Below are positions 41,504-51,426 of a DNA stretch of 64,000 bases, piece after piece; the stretch's first letter is position 1, and each line of letters begins with the position of its first letter. The position numbers and the translations under genes are program-made. Below the pieces are notes generated by a model that saw nothing but the letters and a program-made list of their open reading frames with translations, made no database searches and was not told where the DNA came from. Location of the stretch: positions 7,969,641 through 8,033,640 of the forward strand of contig NZ_CP036264.1 in assembly GCF_008035925.1 (NCBI RefSeq), read 5' to 3'. Origin of the DNA: Stieleria maiorica. Its GTDB lineage: Bacteria > Planctomycetota > Planctomycetia > Pirellulales > Pirellulaceae.

Positions 41504-42489
41504 GGCAAACTACTTCCGAACTCGGCCGGGGCACCGTCATACGTACCGATTTCAGGCTCTGGCGCATCGAATGACATATGCGCCCTATCAAAGTGCAGTT
41601 CGACCGCTTTCGTCTCTCCATGCCGGTTCTTTTGGCAATCAAGCGTGACTTTGCGAATCAGCCTACCGGGATCGACGTCCCCGTTGTTTCGCAGCAAGTA
41701 GGCTGCATCAACATTGAACTCGATCTCGCCTGATTCTTTAAAACTTGCCAGTGATAGTTTTTCCGTGTCATGGCTAGAGCCACCCTTGCTGTAAGTGCGC
41801 GACGTTGCGGATAGGCACAACACTCCCCAACCGCTGGCGGCCATCAATCGCAGATTTGCCATCAGTTCGTTCATCGCCAATCTGGCATCGACTCCTGATC
41901 TCGCAAATTTCTGGATGTAATCCACCACGAGAAAGCCGGGATCACAGTCTGCTGCCAGCGAAACGAGCCCCTTGCCATCGCAGTGATGCAGCGGAAGCAA
42001 CTCCATTCGGGACTCGGCCTCCGCCTGAATCTCCCGAATTGTCCGTTCGGCCAACGCCAACTGCTTCTGAGTCAAATCCGCAAACCGGACAGCTCGCATT
42101 GGCAGCCCGGATCGCCTTGCCAATTCCCGCGACAGCAGTTTCACCGGATCAGTTTCAGCGTTCGCAATGTAAACCTTCAATCCGGGATTTTGATGGATCG
42201 CTTCAAACGCCATTTGTCCTGCTAGAGCAGTCTTTCCCACGCCTGGAGGCGCCCCCAAGACGGTGAGCAGTCCCGGCCCAATTTCAAACCCATTGAGTGC
42301 CTCGTCCAGCTTGTATAGCGTGTCGCCTTTTCCCGACTGCAATCGCTCAAGCAATTGGTCCAAGACACTGGTCACTGTGACGGTCGACTTCTCACCGGAA
42401 CCGCCACGCACCCGGTCCCTTGCCGCCTGATCGATCTGAGCCGACATCATGTGCGGAGGGACATCGTCTAGGATGATGTTAGACTCCAT
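41485..42489 (-). CDS. DnaB/RepA-like replicative ATPase
   Basis: A 334-aa RecA-fold ATPase. Walker A is VLGAPPGVGKTALAGQMAFEA (about residues 78-98); Walker B is DPGFLVVDYIQKFA, with DYIQ as in DnaB helicases; the sensor region is WGVLCLSATSRTYSKG and then FKESGEIEFNVDAAYLLR. The N-terminal 60 residues replace the DnaB N-domain, giving a short plasmid/phage-type helicase. AGGAGG lies seven bases before the ATG at 42489, so the longer frame start at 42552 is rejected. It overlaps the primase-polymerase gene by 11 bp, a primase-helicase pair expressed together. Confidence 0.88.
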   Translation of the reverse strand: MESNIILDDVPPHMMSAQIDQAARDRVRGGSGEKSTVTVTSVLDQLLERLQSGKGDTLYKLDEALNGFEIGPGLLTVLGAPPGVGKTALAGQMAFEAIHQNPGLKVYIANAETDPVKLLSRELARRSGLPMRAVRFADLTQKQLALAERTIREIQAEAESRMELLPLHHCDGKGLVSLAADCDPGFLVVDYIQKFARSGVDARLAMNELMANLRLMAASGWGVLCLSATSRTYSKGGSSHDTEKLSLASFKESGEIEFNVDAAYLLRNNGDVDPGRLIRKVTLDCQKNRHGETKAVELHFDRAHMSFDAPEPEIGTYDGAPAEFGSSLPWMATR

Positions 42490-43483
42490 AGCCCATCCTC
42501 CTCGCTGCGACCGCTGCCAGCTTGCGATCTCCGCCATGCTCCAGGGCCACAAAGGCAGAAAACGGGTTCCACGTTTGGTGATCCCCTGACACCGGAGCCA
42601 ACACCCCTGCGTTGCCGCTGAAGACGGTCAAGACCGTTGTGCCGTCCATCGCCTTGACCAATTTGGCGCTTGTACCGTGCCGTTTACCTGGACGAGTCCA
42701 GTTGATTCCGTCTCTGGATGTCCATCCATGGGGAAGCAAGATGTCCGCCCAGTTGGCTCGCGCTGAGAAGTCTCCCCACGGAGTGCTGGTATCGAGCTCC
42801 GAAATTGCTCCTGCGGCGGCACGATACTGATTCGCGCGCCGCTTGATCACACTCTCAGTCACGCTGTTAGCCTGACGCTCATCAAACGACGCGGCAGCTA
42901 CCCACATGGCAGTCCGTTCTTCCTGTGAAACGACTGGAATCGTCGGAAGCGGCAGCCCCATGACTTGGCAGTACGGGCGCCCCGAGATGTGAGTCTCAAC
43001 CGGTGACCCGGCTGCCACGATATAAGCCCCCTCCCCTCGCGATTCGATGATCGTCTTGCGGTGGCCATTCTCATCATTAGCCGTCATTGCGATCTTCTCA
43101 GATCTGCACACCCGATCAGAACGGTAGATGACGTGGTAGCCATGCGACGGCGTTTCGACCACACACAATCCATGGCGGATCAAAACTGGCAACTTCCCAA
43201 GCCATCGGGGAAAAACGGCATCGGCGAGTTCGTCGAAATCTAGAACCTCGACGCCTCGGCTGACACGCCCGCAAACCAACCCGAAGCCGATCTTGTGCTT
43301 TGTCCAGTCGCGCATTTCCGCACAAACAGGCAGTCGCGATTGAAATGGCAACCAACTCGACTTGCCACCGACAACTGGAAGCAGCTGACTGAATGGCTTT
43401 TTCGTACCATCCGTCGCGATCGGAAGCACAGAGACCCCATTGTCGACGAAGTCCAACATCAGTTCAAACAGTTCAGTGTTCAT
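42479..43483 (-). CDS. primase-polymerase (PrimPol) domain protein
   Basis: A 334-aa protein of the bifunctional primase/polymerase type. After an N-terminal MLDFVDNGVSVLPIATDGTKKPF (substrate entry segment of prim-pol proteins) come GFGLVCGRVSRGVEVLDFDE, where the DFD supplies the catalytic acidic pair, the His of PSHGYHVIYRS and IIESRGEGAYIVAAGSP, which match the active-site order of the family. The C-terminal 130 residues are helical and may be a helicase-contact domain. GGGGAGG stands seven bases before the ATG at 43483, the best ribosome site in the element. It is coupled to the helicase gene and to the small gene upstream by short overlaps. Confidence 0.87.
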   Translation of the reverse strand: MNTELFELMLDFVDNGVSVLPIATDGTKKPFSQLLPVVGGKSSWLPFQSRLPVCAEMRDWTKHKIGFGLVCGRVSRGVEVLDFDELADAVFPRWLGKLPVLIRHGLCVVETPSHGYHVIYRSDRVCRSEKIAMTANDENGHRKTIIESRGEGAYIVAAGSPVETHISGRPYCQVMGLPLPTIPVVSQEERTAMWVAAASFDERQANSVTESVIKRRANQYRAAAGAISELDTSTPWGDFSARANWADILLPHGWTSRDGINWTRPGKRHGTSAKLVKAMDGTTVLTVFSGNAGVLAPVSGDHQTWNPFSAFVALEHGGDRKLAAVAARRMGYGV

Positions 43484-43766
43484 CCTGACGCCTCCCCTGC
43501 GTTAGTCGCTGGTAGAGCGCAGTGTGCTCCTTGCATGACAAATCAGCGCGCGCCGTTAGAACGATTGCATCGTCCAATGGCATGCGCAATACTTCGCCAA
43601 CGGTCGGACAACAAAACAAGTCTGACCCACGGCACAGATCCAGACCAGCAACCGCCGCCTGGCCAATCAAATCGTTGAGTGAAGCGTCAACCCGTTTTCG
43701 GTTGCTTCTGACCGAGGCAATGGTAAGATCTTGGTGACTTCTATCGGGGGCTTGTCGAACGAACAT
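43473..43766 (-). CDS. small unknown element protein
   Basis: A 97-aa protein with no recognised family. It contains LNDLIGQAAVAGLDLCRGSDLFCCPTVGEVLRMPLDDAIVLTARAD; the cysteine-rich DLCRGSDLFCC might hold a metal. AGGGG lies seven bases before the ATG at 43766, so the longer frame to 43826 is not used. Its end overlaps the primase-polymerase start by 11 bp, so it belongs to the replication operon (DUF1580, this gene, PrimPol, helicase, winged helix). A regulatory role is possible but unsupported. Confidence 0.55.
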   Translation of the reverse strand: MFVRQAPDRSHQDLTIASVRSNRKRVDASLNDLIGQAAVAGLDLCRGSDLFCCPTVGEVLRMPLDDAIVLTARADLSCKEHTALYQRLTQGRRQDEH

Positions 43767-43822
43767 CGGCGGCCCCTTTTTTATGGGGTGTGTCTCACAC
43801 CCCGACGATCCGGGATTGATGC

Positions 43823-44137
43823 TCACTTGCCCAGCTCCCGGTCTAATTGGGCATTCGCCCGGGCGATTTCCTTATCACGGCGGGTTACCTCTCGACGAGG
43901 CGTATTTTGGATCGCACTGCCATCGCCTTCCGCCTTGGCAGTTCGCTCGGCGATAAACTGGCGAACGAATCGACGCGTTGTCTTGCGGTGTCCGCCAAAC
44001 ATCCGAGTTTCCAGCTTGACGCCTCCGCAACCTTTTTTCGCCCACCTCCACGCGGTGCAATCGGCAGGGCGATACCCGGTCTCCTTCTCGAAAGCAACTG
44101 CGATCGGAAGGTACTCGTCGTCTTTTTGAACGTTCAT
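43823..44137 (-). CDS. DUF1580 protein, candidate excisionase/regulator
   Basis: A 104-aa basic protein. ETGYRPADCTAWRWAKKGCGGVKLETRMFGG is the DUF1580 signature: a helix-turn-helix in which T.WRW is followed by a KG..GV.LE segment, as in MerR-like excisionases. RKTTRRFVRQFIAERTAKAEG follows, then a charged C-terminal helix. DUF1580 is almost confined to planctomycetes and is often near integrases. GAGG lies six bases before the ATG. In this element, with no other excisionase candidate, it is the best candidate recombination directionality factor or early-gene regulator; this is inference from context. Confidence 0.75.
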   Translation of the reverse strand: MNVQKDDEYLPIAVAFEKETGYRPADCTAWRWAKKGCGGVKLETRMFGGHRKTTRRFVRQFIAERTAKAEGDGSAIQNTPRREVTRRDKEIARANAQLDRELGK

Positions 44138-44234
44138 TGAAACCTCTGAGTGTCAATTGAATTAAACAACACTCAGATCTTTTCAAACGCCACCGGCGAC
44201 TGACCCGCCGAAACCGGCGATTTCAGATTTTCCG

Positions 44235-44804
44235 CTAAACAGTTTTCTTCAACGTCACTGTGTAATCAGGTGCCGCGGCATAGCTGACTTTCCAGGGGAT
44301 CTTATTGTCACGAAAGAATTTATTCGCTTTCCTGCACGCAGATTCGACCGCCTGGCCTTCCTTCAGAGTGGCCGCTCGGTCACCCCAAACCGGTTCAGCC
44401 AGATCATCCCACTCGGCCGATCGGTCACTCAGCTTCCAAAGGAAACTGACTAATTTGCTCGGGCGAGGCTCGATGTTCGTATACACGTGCCCAGCGTGTC
44501 GCCAACCCTTAGGTAAAACTGGACCATCCGGATTGGGGTCAAGCTCTTTCAGCCCGCGGAGTTGATCCCGCGTTGGCAATCCTTGGGCTGGTTCACAGCC
44601 CCGGGATACTTCATCGATCAATAGATCCAATTCATCGGAATGCCCACAGAATCGTTGTAGTTCTTCAAGCATCTCGACTGCTTTGTCACCGATGGTATCG
44701 TACCAGTCTCCGTTATCCAGCCGTTTGTTTTCGGTCGATGAATTGACAGCTGCCAGTCGACGGTGAAGGGCGTACCACTGTTCTACCAGTTCGGAGAGGG
44801 TCAT
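44235..44804 (-). CDS. hypothetical element protein
   Basis: A 189-aa soluble, acidic protein that I do not recognise. The N-terminal half is helical (LVEQWYALHRRLAAVNS, AVEMLEELQRFCGHSDELDLLIDEV). The C-terminal half contains LVSFLWKLSDRSAEWDDLAEPVWGDRAATLKEGQAVESACRKANKFF and ends NKIPWKVSYAAAPDYTVTLKK, which could be a winged-helix-like tail of a kind seen in phage and plasmid regulatory proteins. It lies between the DUF1580 gene and hsdR on the same strand, 52 bp from hsdR's end. No function can be given. Confidence 0.6.
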   Translation of the reverse strand: MTLSELVEQWYALHRRLAAVNSSTENKRLDNGDWYDTIGDKAVEMLEELQRFCGHSDELDLLIDEVSRGCEPAQGLPTRDQLRGLKELDPNPDGPVLPKGWRHAGHVYTNIEPRPSKLVSFLWKLSDRSAEWDDLAEPVWGDRAATLKEGQAVESACRKANKFFRDNKIPWKVSYAAAPDYTVTLKKTV

Positions 44805-44856
44805 CGGCGCTGAAGTTCAGTTGAGATGAGGTAGTGATCGCAAAAAGGTCATTGCT

Positions 44857-47800
44857 CTATTGGGCTGCCCGCGACCGAAGCTGTTCGTAGAGGTTGAGTT
44901 GGTTTAGCATGATCGCCTTCAGGCCCTCGCGGATCTTCTCCGAGTTCAACGCGCGGGCGCTCAGATCTTCTTGGATGTCCATCGCGTCGATGATCGCATC
45001 GGTGATTTCCCTCCCAAGGTCCGGGGACGCTGCAAATTGCTCCTTCGTGTTACTGGCCGCTTGCTGCTGCAACGTCTTCGACTCCAAAACCTTTTCGTTC
45101 AGGGTCGTCGCGTGGGACAGCAGGTCGCCATCGGTCACGTCTGCGCCGTAGAGGTCGTTCAGTTTGGAAATGATCTCGCTGAGGTACTCCTTCTTTTCGT
45201 CCCGCACCTGCCCCGTCCCGGCCCCGTCGAGCGGTTTCAGCGTCGGGTACTCCTCACCGGGCAGGCCCATCTTCTGCTCGCCCCTATCGCGGATCGAGTG
45301 ATGGGTCAGAACGACTTGGGACAAGTCCACGCCTTCTCGCTCGCGACCGAATTTAAGCAGTCGAACCAGGTACTTGAAGAAGATCGCGCGTTTCTCGAAA
45401 TCCGTGTTCCCGTAGTCAAAAATCTGTGACAGAAACGTGTACGCCCGAAGATACGTCGACGCATCGGACCGGAACAGAATGAGCGACTTCATTTCATCCT
45501 TCGCCGACTCCGCCGCCTTTTTGTCCTCGTCCTGCTCCGCCTGTTTCAGTGCTGCCTTCGCCGACGAAAACCGTTTCAGCAACCGCTCGGCCACCGGCTT
45601 GATCGCCGCGTCGAGTTGCTTCTGCTTCGAATTCGGATCCAGTTCGACCGCGACGACCCGGTCGATCTCGTGCTCGTCGTAAAAACCGAATTCGTCCAAC
45701 TTGACCCGAAGGTCAAGAATCAGATTCGGGTCCGTCGAATCCTCCAGGGTCGCGGTCGTGTAGTACGTCTTAAACGCATCCAGGACGTCCGCCGACTCGT
45801 TCACAAAGTCCAAGACAAACGTCTTGTCTTTTCCCGGGTGGCACCGGTTCAGACGCGACAAGGTCTGGACCGCCTGAATTCCGGCCAGTTTCTTGTCGAC
45901 ATACATCCCGCACAGCAGCGGCTGATCGAACCCCGTCTGAAACTTGTTCGCCACAAGCAGGAGTTGATACTCGTCGCCCTTAAACGCTTCGCGAATGCTA
46001 CTCTTTAGGCTCGGGTTTAACTCGACGCTCGACTCCTTGAACGGCTCAGGTCCGAGTTCCTTGTCAGAGACCTCGCCCGAAAACGCGACCAGTGATCGGA
46101 TCTCGTAACCGGATTTCTCGATGTACTTCTGGGTCGCCAGTTGCCAGCGGACCGCCTCGTTGCGGCTTCCGGTCACGACCATCGCCTTGGCCTTCCCGTC
46201 GAGCAGGGGAGCGACCGTTTCCCGGAAATGTTCCACCACGATCTGGACCTTTTGGGCGATATTGTACGGGTGCAACCGCACCCAACGCATCAAGCCCTTC
46301 ATCGCCTCGCCGTGCCCTACTTCCTTGTCGCTGATCTCCTTCCCCTGATTGGCGAGCCGGAACGCCACTTTGTAACTCGTAAAGTTCTGCAAGACGTCCA
46401 GGATGAATCCCTCCTCGATCGCCTGCTGCATCGAGTAGACGTGGAACGGCGCGGGCAAGTTCCCGGCGCCGTTCGGCTTGCTCGGATCGGGCACTCTGCC
46501 GAACGTCTCCAGCGTCTTTGCCTTCGGTGTCGCAGTGAAAGCAACGTAAGTCACTCCGGTGTCCGCCGCCCTCGCCTGCATCTGCGCGGCCAAGATGTCC
46601 TCCGTACTAATCTCCCCGCCGTCGGCGAGATCCGCTTGCTCCTCCGGCGAAAGCACCTGTTTCAACTTGGCCGCCGCTTGCCCCGTCTGGGAGCTATGCG
46701 CCTCGTCCGCGATCACCGCGAACCGCTTGCCCTCGGTCGCCGCCAATTCCCGAACCGTCTCCAGGGCAAACGGAAACGTTTGAATGGTGCAGACCACCAC
46801 CTTCTTGTCACCGGAGAGGGCCTCCGCTAACTCGCCGCTCTTACTGCCGCTGCCGCCCTTGATCGTTGCCACGACTCCCTTGGTCCGCTCGAACGCTTCG
46901 AGGGCGTCTTGGAGTTGGCTGTCGATCACCGTGCGATCCGAAACGACGATCACCGAGTCAAAAACCTTGCTGTCCGACGCATCGTGCAGATCCCCCAGGA
47001 AGTGCGCCGCCCAAGCGATTGACTTCGTCTTCCCGCTGCCCGCCGAGTGCTGAATCAGGTACTTGCGTCCCGGTCCCTCGTCCAAAACGGCAGAGAGCAA
47101 TTTGCGGGTGACATCGAGTTGGTGGTACCGGGGAAAGATTAACGCCTTGATCTGTTTTTTCTGGTCACGTTCGGCGACCATGTATCGGCCCAGGATGTCC
47201 AGCCAACCGTCCCGCTGCCAAACCTGTTCCCACAAATACGCGGTCATGTAGCCGTCGGGGTTCGGCGGATTCCCCTTCGCGCCCGTTTGTCCCGGTCCGT
47301 TGCTCCCCTGGTTGAACGGCAGAAATGTCGTTTTCTTTCCGGCCAGCTTGGTCGTCATCCGCACTTCGCTGCTGCTGACGGCAAAATGCACCAGTGCCCC
47401 CGTCGCAAACGACAGCAGCGGCTCCTTCGCCTTTCCCTTCGGATTCGGGTCTCGGTCGTAGCGGTACTGATCGACCGCATCGTCGATGCCTTGCGTGAAA
47501 TCCGTTTTCAACTCCACCGTCGCGACGGGGATACCGTTCACGAACAGCACCAGGTCGATACTGTTCTCGTTGTTTTCCGAGTAGCGGACTTGCCGGATGA
47601 CACGAAGCCGGTTCGCCTCGTACCGTTTCATGATGTCCGCGTTCGTCCCCATCGCCGGCCTGAATTGGGCCATGCGGAGCGAGCGTTTCAATCCCAAAAC
47701 GTCGAATCCATTCCGCAGCACGTTCAGTGTGCTGGACTTGTCGATCGAATGACGCAGCCGATCGAGCAGTGTTGCTTCCGCCGAAGCACCATGATTCTTT

Positions 47801-47976
47801 GACAGTGCTTCCCAGGCATCCGGTTCAGATTCTTTTACCCAGGCAACGACGTCCGGCGGAAACAGAGCCAGCTGACAATCGTAGTCGGCGGCGTCTTTCT
47901 CTGCGTATAGCCAGCCGTGAGCTGCGAGATCGTTGCAGATGTCGTTTTCAAATTCGATCTCGTTGTAGAGACTCAT
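44857..47976 (-). CDS. hsdR: type I restriction endonuclease subunit R
   Basis: A 1039-aa restriction/translocation subunit. The N-terminal PD-(D/E)xK nuclease is seen at IDLVLFVNGIPVATVELKTDF (about residues 148-170), followed by QGIDDAVDQYRYDRDP. The SF2 translocase has Walker A QHSAGSGKTKSIAWAA, DEAH in FAVIADEAHSSQTG, motif III VAFTATPKAKT and the second RecA domain with LLLVANKFQTGFDQPLL and TLSRLNRCHPG. The C-terminal helical domain contacts HsdM. Length fits the family. It overlaps hsdS by four bases, and the three genes form one operon in the order M-S-R. All key motifs are intact, so the system should be active. Confidence 0.95.
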   Translation of the reverse strand: MSLYNEIEFENDICNDLAAHGWLYAEKDAADYDCQLALFPPDVVAWVKESEPDAWEALSKNHGASAEATLLDRLRHSIDKSSTLNVLRNGFDVLGLKRSLRMAQFRPAMGTNADIMKRYEANRLRVIRQVRYSENNENSIDLVLFVNGIPVATVELKTDFTQGIDDAVDQYRYDRDPNPKGKAKEPLLSFATGALVHFAVSSSEVRMTTKLAGKKTTFLPFNQGSNGPGQTGAKGNPPNPDGYMTAYLWEQVWQRDGWLDILGRYMVAERDQKKQIKALIFPRYHQLDVTRKLLSAVLDEGPGRKYLIQHSAGSGKTKSIAWAAHFLGDLHDASDSKVFDSVIVVSDRTVIDSQLQDALEAFERTKGVVATIKGGSGSKSGELAEALSGDKKVVVCTIQTFPFALETVRELAATEGKRFAVIADEAHSSQTGQAAAKLKQVLSPEEQADLADGGEISTEDILAAQMQARAADTGVTYVAFTATPKAKTLETFGRVPDPSKPNGAGNLPAPFHVYSMQQAIEEGFILDVLQNFTSYKVAFRLANQGKEISDKEVGHGEAMKGLMRWVRLHPYNIAQKVQIVVEHFRETVAPLLDGKAKAMVVTGSRNEAVRWQLATQKYIEKSGYEIRSLVAFSGEVSDKELGPEPFKESSVELNPSLKSSIREAFKGDEYQLLLVANKFQTGFDQPLLCGMYVDKKLAGIQAVQTLSRLNRCHPGKDKTFVLDFVNESADVLDAFKTYYTTATLEDSTDPNLILDLRVKLDEFGFYDEHEIDRVVAVELDPNSKQKQLDAAIKPVAERLLKRFSSAKAALKQAEQDEDKKAAESAKDEMKSLILFRSDASTYLRAYTFLSQIFDYGNTDFEKRAIFFKYLVRLLKFGREREGVDLSQVVLTHHSIRDRGEQKMGLPGEEYPTLKPLDGAGTGQVRDEKKEYLSEIISKLNDLYGADVTDGDLLSHATTLNEKVLESKTLQQQAASNTKEQFAASPDLGREITDAIIDAMDIQEDLSARALNSEKIREGLKAIMLNQLNLYEQLRSRAAQ

Positions 47977-49358
47977 GCGACAGCCTCCTTAGCAGCGAAT
48001 TCTCGAACGTCGATCTTGCCGGTGACGGCTGCGGAGATGAGGGCGGTGCGGCGTTCTTTGAGGAGTTCGATGGCTCGTTCGGCTTCCGCTTGAAGCTGCG
48101 AAAACGTCTCTGCTTGTTCGTGCAGGTTCTTGGCTATCTCGCTTTGTTCTTCGATCGGAGGCCGACAAACTAAAATGTTGCGAACAAGCTCTTGGCTCAC
48201 CTTCTTCATCGTCGAGCTTGATCCGACAGCATTGCACTCGATTTGCGATCGAACGTTCACCGAACGAAGCGAATAGACAAGAAACGCTGAATTAAACTCA
48301 TCATCAAGAGCACGGAATCGGTAGACCAAGTCACAAAGCAAGAGACGTGGTCGAACGTTCTGAACCAGAGAAGCACTCCCGACAAGATCTAGAGTGTTGC
48401 CTCGACTCATCAAAATGTCGCCGTTCTTGACTTCGTATTCGGAAATCGGGTCAACTTCCGAGGGTAGAGCTTTCTGTTCTAATTCATTCAGGTCGAACTC
48501 ATTACAGCAACCAACTTTGACTACCCCCCATTCGTTTTCGGAAGCAGGTTCGCTGTGGCACTGTGGCGAGAAACCTTGGCTGATCTTTGTGATCCCAAAT
48601 TTAACTGGTATCACCTCCCAATGCTGGGGCACATCGCCGAGCCAGGGGATGCCGGAGGGTTTCATGGGGGCGTTGGGGTTCAGGCCTTTGGTGACCGCGT
48701 GACTGATGACCGCCTGACGCTTTTCCTTCAGCAACTCGATCAAACAACGCTGCTCCGACACCAGAGCGTCGATCTTCGACGTTTCCACATCCAGGAACGA
48801 CGCGATCGCCTTTTGCTCGTCTGGTGGGGGCACTGGAATCAGAGCGGATGAGTATTCGGGAACTTGGAGATTGGGATACGTCGTTGTGGAACACATTTGC
48901 TCGACTCGCTGTCGAGTCAAATGTGATCGGAGTACCGCGTAAACAAAGCTGGGAAGTGCTTTAGTGCGGTTAGGTCGAATCCGCATTAAGAAGTTACTGA
49001 AGATGAACAGCGGAGTGTCCTCGTCCACGAGTCCAGCTTTCCCAGAAATGATGTTCGTTGCAGAACCGCTGGACTTTACGACGAGAATGTCACCGTCTTC
49101 GCATGAGTATCTGTCTACCTCGTCTTGCGTGAATCCACGCCTCGGCATCTCATCAACAACGAACCGCCCATCAGCGTCGATTTGAGCGGTGGTTGCTACT
49201 GGAAGTCCGATATCGCCTTCTTCCTCATCGACGCCATAGCAGCCACTGCTGTCGATGTCTGCGATTCGCTTGAGCGGTTTTGCATCCCAGTGACTTGGAA
49301 TCTCGCCGAGATCAAGGGATTCGCTCGCCGCGCAATGCTCGTAGACTGAAAAACTCAT
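47973..49358 (-). CDS. hsdS: type I restriction-modification specificity subunit S
   Basis: A 461-aa specificity subunit with two target-recognition domains, each preceded by a characteristic segment: LGEIPSHWDAKPLKRIADID near the N-terminus and IPWLGDVPQHWEVIPVKFGITKIS in the middle. Each domain ends in a helical spacer: IPVPPPDEQKAIASFLDVETSKIDALVSEQ and LVCRPPIEEQSEIAKNL-like ILVCRPPIEEQSEIAKNLHEQ. The spacers set the distance between the half-sites. The target sequence cannot be read from the protein. The gene overlaps hsdM upstream and hsdR downstream by four bases each. Confidence 0.93.
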   Translation of the reverse strand: MSFSVYEHCAASESLDLGEIPSHWDAKPLKRIADIDSSGCYGVDEEEGDIGLPVATTAQIDADGRFVVDEMPRRGFTQDEVDRYSCEDGDILVVKSSGSATNIISGKAGLVDEDTPLFIFSNFLMRIRPNRTKALPSFVYAVLRSHLTRQRVEQMCSTTTYPNLQVPEYSSALIPVPPPDEQKAIASFLDVETSKIDALVSEQRCLIELLKEKRQAVISHAVTKGLNPNAPMKPSGIPWLGDVPQHWEVIPVKFGITKISQGFSPQCHSEPASENEWGVVKVGCCNEFDLNELEQKALPSEVDPISEYEVKNGDILMSRGNTLDLVGSASLVQNVRPRLLLCDLVYRFRALDDEFNSAFLVYSLRSVNVRSQIECNAVGSSSTMKKVSQELVRNILVCRPPIEEQSEIAKNLHEQAETFSQLQAEAERAIELLKERRTALISAAVTGKIDVREFAAKEAVA

Positions 49359-51163
49359 TGCGAAAGCTCCCCGATCATCTCGACGATCCGATCGGTGACG
49401 CCCTTTAGTTCCGCGTCAATCTCGGCCAGTTCACGCGGCGGCTTGAACACGTAGAAGTGACGATTAAACGGGATCTCGTAACCGACCTTGGTCTTGTCTT
49501 CGTCGATCCAGGCATCGGGGACGTGCGGCGTCACTTCGCGATCGAAGTACTCGTGAATGTCTTCGCCGAGTGGCACTTCTTCGGTATCCCGCAGTTTTGA
49601 ATCGGGCTTGGGCTGCCCCTTCTTCTTCCCGCGTGTCTCCAACACCGGTTGGCCGTCCTCGTCGAGCAATGGTCGCTCAACCGTGATCGTCTGGTAACCA
49701 AAGTCGGTCGTCTTGAAGACTCGACTGATCGGAACCGGCGGCTGACCCGACGGGGTTTTGCCGCTGACACGTTGCTTCTCGCTGAGCGGCTCGCGGCTTT
49801 CCGCATCGACGTAGACCTCCCGAGCGTCACCGAACAAACGTGTGGTCTCCGCGATGTGTTCGTCGCTGAGCTCCTTGCGTTTGCTGCCTAAACTCTTCCG
49901 CATCTTCTGCCACATCGCACTGGCGTCGATCAGTTGAACCTTGCCCTTGCGATGCTTTGGCTTGCGGTTGCTAACAATCCAGACGTAGGTGCTGATGCCG
50001 GTGTTGTAGAACATGTCCGTCGGCAGACCGATGATCGCCTCCAGCAAGTCGTTTTCCAAAACATAACGACGAATCTCGCTCTCACCGCTGCCCGCGTTCC
50101 CCGTGAACAGCGGCGAGCCATTCAGGACGATCCCGAAGCGACTGCCGCCGTCCTTCGTGGGGCGCATCTTGGAGATCAGGTGCATCAGGAATAGCAGCGA
50201 TCCGTCGCTCACTCGCGGCAGGCCCGGGCCGAAACGACCATTGAACCCATCCTGCTCGTGTTCCCGTTTGATCTCCTTCTGAATCTTCTTCCATTCAACC
50301 CCAAAGGGAGGATTGGAGAGCATGTAGTCAAACTGCTGATCGGGCAATCCATCGTCCGACAGCGTGTTGCCGTGGATGATGTTGCTGATGTCTTGGCCCT
50401 TGATCAGCATGTCCGCCTTGCAGATTGCATAGGACTCCGCGTTCAACTCCTGCCCGTACATCACCAACCGGGCATCAGGGTTCTGACCGCTCAGATGATC
50501 CTCGGCCACCGACAACATCCCTCCGGTCCCCGCCGTAGGATCGTACAACGACCGGACGATCCCCGGCTTGGTCAACGCATCGTCGTCTTCGATGAACAGC
50601 AAGTTGACCATCAGCCGAATGACTTCGCGCGGGGTGAAGTGCTCTCCGGCGGTCTCATTGGAAAGCTCCGCGAACTTGCGGATCAATTCCTCGAACACAT
50701 GCCCCATCTGCTCGTTCGTCACGACCTCGGGGTGCAATTCGATGTTGGCGAACTTCTCCGACACAAGGTACAGCAGGTTCGCCTTGGCGAGTCGCTCCAC
50801 TTGGGTGTGGAAATCGAAGCACTCAAAAATGTCGCGGACCGCCGGCGAGAACGCCTGGACATACGAAAACATGTTCTCAGCAATGTTGTCCTGGTCGCCC
50901 ATCAGTTTTTTGATGTCCAACGGCGAAGTGTTGTAGAACAAACACTTCGATTTCTTCAGCAGAAATGGCTCCGGGTTCAGTCCCGCGGCCTCCCGCTTCT
51001 CCTTCTCCTTGAGCACATCGGCCTTGGTCGGCTCCAGCACGCAGTCCAGACGCCGCAGCACGGTGAACGGCAGGATGACCTTGCCGTACTCCGACTGCTT
51101 GTAATCCCCGCGAAGAAGGTCCGCCACGGACCAAATAAAGGAAGAAAGATTCTGCTGACTCAT
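49355..51163 (-). CDS. hsdM: type I restriction-modification methyltransferase subunit M
   Basis: A 602-aa N6-adenine methyltransferase. The N-terminal domain (LSSFIWSVADLLRGDYKQSEYGKVILPFTVLRRLD) is the HsdM_N fold. The catalytic domain has motif I DPTAGTGGMLSVAEDHL (SAM binding) and motif IV NPPFGVEW, the NPPF of N6-adenine enzymes, then FLMHLISKM and GSRFGIVLNGSPLF. The C-terminal part (EVTPHVPDAWIDEDKTKVGYEIPFNRHFYVF) matches the HsdM tail that meets HsdS. The start ATG at 51163 lies just downstream of a plausible promoter region (51164-51230). As first gene it should be made before the nuclease, as is usual for safe establishment. Confidence 0.95.
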   Translation of the reverse strand: MSQQNLSSFIWSVADLLRGDYKQSEYGKVILPFTVLRRLDCVLEPTKADVLKEKEKREAAGLNPEPFLLKKSKCLFYNTSPLDIKKLMGDQDNIAENMFSYVQAFSPAVRDIFECFDFHTQVERLAKANLLYLVSEKFANIELHPEVVTNEQMGHVFEELIRKFAELSNETAGEHFTPREVIRLMVNLLFIEDDDALTKPGIVRSLYDPTAGTGGMLSVAEDHLSGQNPDARLVMYGQELNAESYAICKADMLIKGQDISNIIHGNTLSDDGLPDQQFDYMLSNPPFGVEWKKIQKEIKREHEQDGFNGRFGPGLPRVSDGSLLFLMHLISKMRPTKDGGSRFGIVLNGSPLFTGNAGSGESEIRRYVLENDLLEAIIGLPTDMFYNTGISTYVWIVSNRKPKHRKGKVQLIDASAMWQKMRKSLGSKRKELSDEHIAETTRLFGDAREVYVDAESREPLSEKQRVSGKTPSGQPPVPISRVFKTTDFGYQTITVERPLLDEDGQPVLETRGKKKGQPKPDSKLRDTEEVPLGEDIHEYFDREVTPHVPDAWIDEDKTKVGYEIPFNRHFYVFKPPRELAEIDAELKGVTDRIVEMIGELSQ

Positions 51164-51426
51164 TCGAAGATTCGGCCCCAGTGCGGCTGTGCATCCATGA
51201 AACTCTACCGGGGGGATGGTAGCATATCAGACCGTACTCATGGGATCCCCAGCCCCAATGGTTTTCTGGGGTGCGTTCCCGATGGCGAATGTAGATCCCG
51301 ATTTCGCTTCAATTGGTCCACCCCTCCCCCCAATCCGGCTTGTCGAAAACCGTAACGCTCATCGACGACGCTGCTGTCGGCCGGCGCCGACGGGTTCACG
51401 ACCAACTACCACTCACACCGCACACA